From Bacteroidota bacterium (lineage in GTDB: Bacteria > Bacteroidota > Bacteroidia > Bacteroidales > B18-G4): a stretch of DNA of 6,824 bases. The DNA lies in assembly GCA_003648575.1 (NCBI GenBank), contig QMPN01000160.1, positions 1-6,824 of the forward strand. Direction: 5' to 3'. This document shows positions 5,246-6,824 of this stretch, in pieces (within the stretch, counting starts at the first letter, position 1; each line of letters begins with the position of its first letter). Under the pieces are notes generated by a model. It searched no databases and was not told where the DNA came from. It worked only from the letters and a program-made list of their open reading frames with translations. The position numbers and the translations under genes are program-made.

Positions 5246-6824
5246 TTAAAATCTTCTCTGTATGGTAAACATTTTTTCCTCTGATTATGAGGAAATATAT
5301 TCCCGGAGGCTGATCTGACAGATCCAGGGTTTCAGCAATGATCCCGTTTGCGTCGGGCATGTATTTATGATCGTCCAGGCTTGTTCCCATGGCGCTTCGC
5401 ACATGCACTTCCATCTCATCCGACACACCCCCGATATAGATATTTACGGTTCCTGTAGTAGGATTGGGATAAACCTGCAGGTCAACGCTGTTAGGGTTCT
5501 CACCAATACCAACACAATAATCATAATCAAAGATCACGGTGATGCCGGTATCTGCCTGGCAGCCTTCTGCATTCATCACATTCACTGAAATGTACTGCGG
5601 ATCGTACCCGAGTCCGGTGGTGCCAAGCGTTGTATACCTGTTGGTATCGCCATTCGACCAGAGGTATGATGCACCTTCGTTTCCTGCATCAAGGGTGATG
5701 GTTTCATGAACGCAAACAAACTGCACTTCATCACCCAGTTCAATGATCGGAGCCGGATCGACAGTCACCGTCACATACCCGAAGGTTTCGTTGTAACCAT
5801 CATTAACCAGCACGTAGAAATAATAGGTATTTTCTTCGTAAAGCGTCAGGCTAAAGGATTCTGTTGTGGGCAAGGTCATTTCAGGTTCGGATGTCCATAT
5901 ATAGGTATAATCGCCTGATCCCCCACCGGCATTGGCATGTAACCAGAATGTTTCACCAATGCAGAAAACTGAATCCGGAAATGAGCTGGGATTAGTAGAC
6001 AGGAAACCACCTGTTACCTCCACGATCACCTGATCGGGATCAGCAGCTGCGCAACCGGTTTGCTCATCCTCTACTGTGAGGAAGAATGGTGTTGTTTCAT
6101 AAAGGTTGGTTGTTTGCGGGTTTTGCGTTGCCGCATCCACCAGTTTCTCCACCGGTGACCAATAATACAGGTAATCGCCGCTGCCTGTGTTGGCCGAGCC
6201 CTCGAGGAAAGTATATATCCCATGCGGAATACTCTGATCTTCGCCGGCATCGGGTACCGGTAAGGGATGAACAGTTACCTGCACATCTCCCTCGGCAAAG
6301 ATATATCCATCAAATATCTGAAGGTGATATGTTGTATTTTCAGTTGGTGTTACCACCGGGGTTTCGAGGGTAGAATTAAAGCCTTCAGGTGTTGAAGTCC
6401 AGATATAATCATAGCTGCCTGAACCACCACCGGCACCGGGAGACAGGGTAACAGCATCGCCACTGCATATGACAGTTGGATTGGCACTTGGATTTGTTGT
6501 AAGCGGCCCGCCTATCTCCCCGACAAAATAAGGGCCTGCAAGTGCCGTACAGGTATTCTCATCAACAACTTCCAGGGTATAATACCCGGTGGGTACCCCG
6601 ATAAGGTCAAGATCGCTGCCAACCACACTTCCCTGGTCATCGGCCCAGGTGTATTCCTCTATCGTAAAGGTGGAGTTTATCACGATGTCTGTGACAGAGC
6701 CATTGCTCGCACCATAGTTGGAGGAGGTAATAATAATATTATCATCATCGATCTCCGGCACGCCAAATTCTTCAACCTCCCAGGGGCCGCCGTAGGTAAT
6801 ACAATCCATCAGGTCATGCACTTC
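5238..6824 (-). CDS. Ig/SprB-repeat surface protein with T9SS type A sorting domain (partial: N-terminus off right edge)
   Basis: The frame is open to the right edge, where the last three bases encode Glu, so the start and signal peptide are missing. A GTG at 6819-6821 is an internal Val, not a start. Counting from that Glu, 528 residues are visible. Residues about 27-93 resemble a SprB repeat (ITSSNYGASNGSVTDIVI, GVPTGYYTLEVVDENTC). Three Ig/PKD-like repeats follow at about 108-188, 189-271 and 275-358. The first and third share CxGE/D...AGGGSG.Y.YIWTS. A shorter Ig-like repeat (YLWSNGDT) spans about 359-433. Residues 447-528 are a type A sorting domain: VYPNPTTGTVNIYI, LDLSDQPPGIYFLII, ending in EKILIQ. 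The T9SS exports such proteins and often anchors them to surface lipopolysaccharide after cleaving this domain. A role in adhesion or matrix formation is inferred; no catalytic domain is visible. It is probably co-transcribed with the gene 20 bp downstream. Confidence 0.92.
   Translation of the reverse strand, partial: EVHDLMDCITYGGPWEVEEFGVPEIDDDNIIITSSNYGASNGSVTDIVINSTFTIEEYTWADDQGSVVGSDLDLIGVPTGYYTLEVVDENTCTALAGPYFVGEIGGPLTTNPSANPTVICSGDAVTLSPGAGGGSGSYDYIWTSTPEGFNSTLETPVVTPTENTTYHLQIFDGYIFAEGDVQVTVHPLPVPDAGEDQSIPHGIYTFLEGSANTGSGDYLYYWSPVEKLVDAATQNPQTTNLYETTPFFLTVEDEQTGCAAADPDQVIVEVTGGFLSTNPSSFPDSVFCIGETFWLHANAGGGSGDYTYIWTSEPEMTLPTTESFSLTLYEENTYYFYVLVNDGYNETFGYVTVTVDPAPIIELGDEVQFVCVHETITLDAGNEGASYLWSNGDTNRYTTLGTTGLGYDPQYISVNVMNAEGCQADTGITVIFDYDYCVGIGENPNSVDLQVYPNPTTGTVNIYIGGVSDEMEVHVRSAMGTSLDDHKYMPDANGIIAETLDLSDQPPGIYFLIIRGKNVYHTEKILIQ

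Noticed and set aside
6819..6821. GTG as the start codon of the type A cargo gene
   Set aside because: The frame stays open to the window edge, no signal peptide follows the GTG, and the sequence enters mid-protein into a SprB-like repeat, so it is an internal Val codon.

Overview
The window looks like a piece of a Bacteroidota (Bacteroidetes) chromosome. Three of the four genes encode secreted, multi-domain adhesin-like proteins of the kind exported by the type IX secretion system (T9SS), which is restricted to this phylum. One ends in a type A sorting domain and one in a type B ('gliding motility-associated') sorting domain. The third starts with a choice-of-anchor L domain and runs off the left edge before its C-terminus. 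The fourth is a lipoprotein with a FISUMP (Fibrobacter succinogenes major paralogous) domain. Two putative promoters match the Bacteroidota -7 consensus TAnnTTTG, and translation starts sit in A/T-rich leaders without clear Shine-Dalgarno sites. The order or family cannot be assigned from this window.

Layout, left to right. Positions 1-1746 (minus) hold the N-terminal 582 codons of a large choice-of-anchor L protein, apparently with a TTG start. Positions 1747-1937 are a divergent intergenic region with a putative promoter facing each way and a perfect 12-bp palindrome between them. Positions 1938-3215 (plus) encode a lipoprotein with PKD, fibronectin-III-like and FISUMP domains. Positions 3216-3270 separate two convergent stop codons and are almost filled by seven copies of a 7-bp tandem repeat. 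Positions 3271-5217 (minus) encode a beta-propeller/PKD protein with a type B sorting domain. After a 20-bp gap, positions 5238-6824 (minus) hold the C-terminal part of an Ig/SprB-repeat protein with a type A sorting domain; its start lies beyond the right edge.

The two right-hand minus genes are probably co-transcribed. All four products are predicted to be exported past the inner membrane: three to the cell surface or medium through T9SS, and one as a lipid-anchored protein. The region is best read as a surface-protein or adhesin locus. There are no recognisable enzymes, T9SS machinery genes, RNA genes, mobile elements or CRISPR arrays. I found no convincing new system. The points most worth checking are the non-ATG start, the palindrome between divergent promoters, the heptamer repeat, and the pairing of type A and type B cargo in one likely operon without an adjacent porP/sprF partner.
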